Shown: positions 63,425-64,000 of the stretch, one piece after another
How the letters are laid out: every line of letters starts with the position of its first letter
Position numbering within the stretch: position 1 is the first letter of the stretch
Origin: Burkholderia sp. IMCC1007
GTDB taxonomy: Bacteria; Pseudomonadota; Gammaproteobacteria; Burkholderiales; Burkholderiaceae
Direction: 5' to 3'
NCBI RefSeq assembly: GCF_027257875.1
Contig: NZ_JAPVQY010000007.1
Span: 62,001 to 126,000, forward strand
DNA: 64,000 bases
The notes under the pieces: model-generated
The model's input: the letters and a program-made list of their open reading frames with translations, nothing else
Databases searched by the model: none
What the model was told of the DNA's origin: nothing
Program-made: the position numbers and the translations under genes

Positions 63425-64000
63425 AAAATAGGGGTCCGACGGCGAATCGTCGCGCTACGGATGCGGACGAGGCTGCCTGACACAGTTGTGCAGGTGCAGG
63501 AAAACCGTTTGAAAGATGGTTAAATAAATTGAAATTTGTTTAAAGCGATTTTCGGAAAAGCGGTGTAATCGTCGCTAAAGTTTATGGATTCGATTTATTA
63601 CGCGTCGAAAGAATGTCGAGGTATGTGAGATTCAGTGGGATACGAAAATTCACGCCTCCGATGGCAGTCCGGCTAATTTCTGAAAAATCGTTTCAATCGA
63701 GCGATTTAAATTATGTATGTTGTTGAATTCAAACGATGTATTTGTCTGGTCGGCCTGTCGGAAAGGATTTGCGCAAACGATTGCGATCGCTTTTCGGTTG
63801 ATCTCGCATACCATAAAAAACACCAAAAAGATTTGAATCGCTCGTATTTCCCCCTGAAGTAGAGGGGTTCGTTGGGACGACTTGAGTAAGCAATATTGCC
63901 CGTATTAGTATGGCGCCGCACTACAAGGAATGAATCGGCGATGCGCGCATTGACCGCGCTGCGTCGGCCATGCGCGCGCTCGACGATCGCACACGGCCGG
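63425..64000. other. Intergenic region, AT-rich in its middle
   Basis: From the betI operator to the window end. The stretch 63490-63850 is AT-rich for this genome and probably regulatory or of foreign origin. No gene is convincing; a possible start (ATG at 63941 after aaggaatg) gives only 20 codons before the window edge. Confidence 0.45.

Noticed and set aside
63706..63921. 71-codon open frame in the AT-rich region before the window end
   Set aside because: No start signal or motif; could be chance in AT-rich intergenic DNA.

Overview
The window is GC-rich (apart from one island) and reads as Burkholderia DNA, most likely a secondary chromosome of a Burkholderia cepacia complex species. 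The basis is family recognition of the proteins (DUF4148 secreted proteins, hopanoid HpnI/HpnL, BetIBA, ChoXWV, SoxBDAG), GC-rich codon use and the high density of accessory catabolic operons and LysR/AraC/GntR regulators. Genus is inferred, since there is no rRNA or core marker here. No tRNA, rRNA, CRISPR array, integrase, transposase or replication origin was seen.

Layout. 1-575: start of a DUF2339 membrane protein. 1175-5407: choline ABC transporter (choV, choW, a GlxA/GbdR-type regulator, choX) closed by a strong terminator. 5695-7193: divergent PACE efflux protein and LysR regulator. 7213-12095: small CheB protein divergent from a giant CheB-CheR-PAS-kinase-receiver hybrid. 12154-14347: LpxO-like hydroxylase, two DUF4148 proteins, cytochrome b561. 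14843-17097: hpnI-hpnL. 17171-24105: acid-sugar operon (FadR-type regulator, ltnD, otnK, otnC, MFS transporter, otnI, denD). 24306-32671: SouR-like regulator, serine dehydratase, sarcosine oxidase soxBDAG and folB. 32927-34048: HipB-like regulator with four upstream repeats, then a lytic transglycosylase. 34279-38076: osmoprotectant ABC transporter. 38242-46045: hydroxyacid dehydrogenase, orphan LolC-type permease, GNAT protein, an uncharacterised divergent HTH/unknown gene pair, aldo-keto reductase, carboxymuconolactone decarboxylase family protein and LysR. 46139-53451: esterase, YCII protein, hybrid kinase, diiron (ODP-type) protein, YadGH-type ABC exporter, cupin. 53951-55316: broken ompW-family gene and a PraB-like secreted protein. 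55535-59541: a mosaic, partly AT-rich type VI secretion scar with a truncated vgrG, a GH19-type effector, a putative periplasmic immunity protein and gene fragments, flanked by a stray betA-like 3' end. 59542-63345: betIBA.

Functionally the window is dominated by quaternary-amine and one-carbon metabolism: choline uptake (ChoXWV), choline to glycine betaine (BetAB, BetI), osmoprotectant uptake (a second ABC system), sarcosine to glycine plus a folate-bound one-carbon unit (SoxBDAG, FolB) and serine to pyruvate (SdaA). The enzymes between betaine and sarcosine, and GlyA, are not in the window. A second theme is four-carbon acid-sugar catabolism, in which L-threonate and D-erythronate converge on OtnI/OtnK/OtnC. 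The most unusual material is the type VI island (55.5-59.5 kb), the repeat-operator array before the HipB-like gene, and the unknown HTH/301-residue gene pair at 41.6-43.0 kb.
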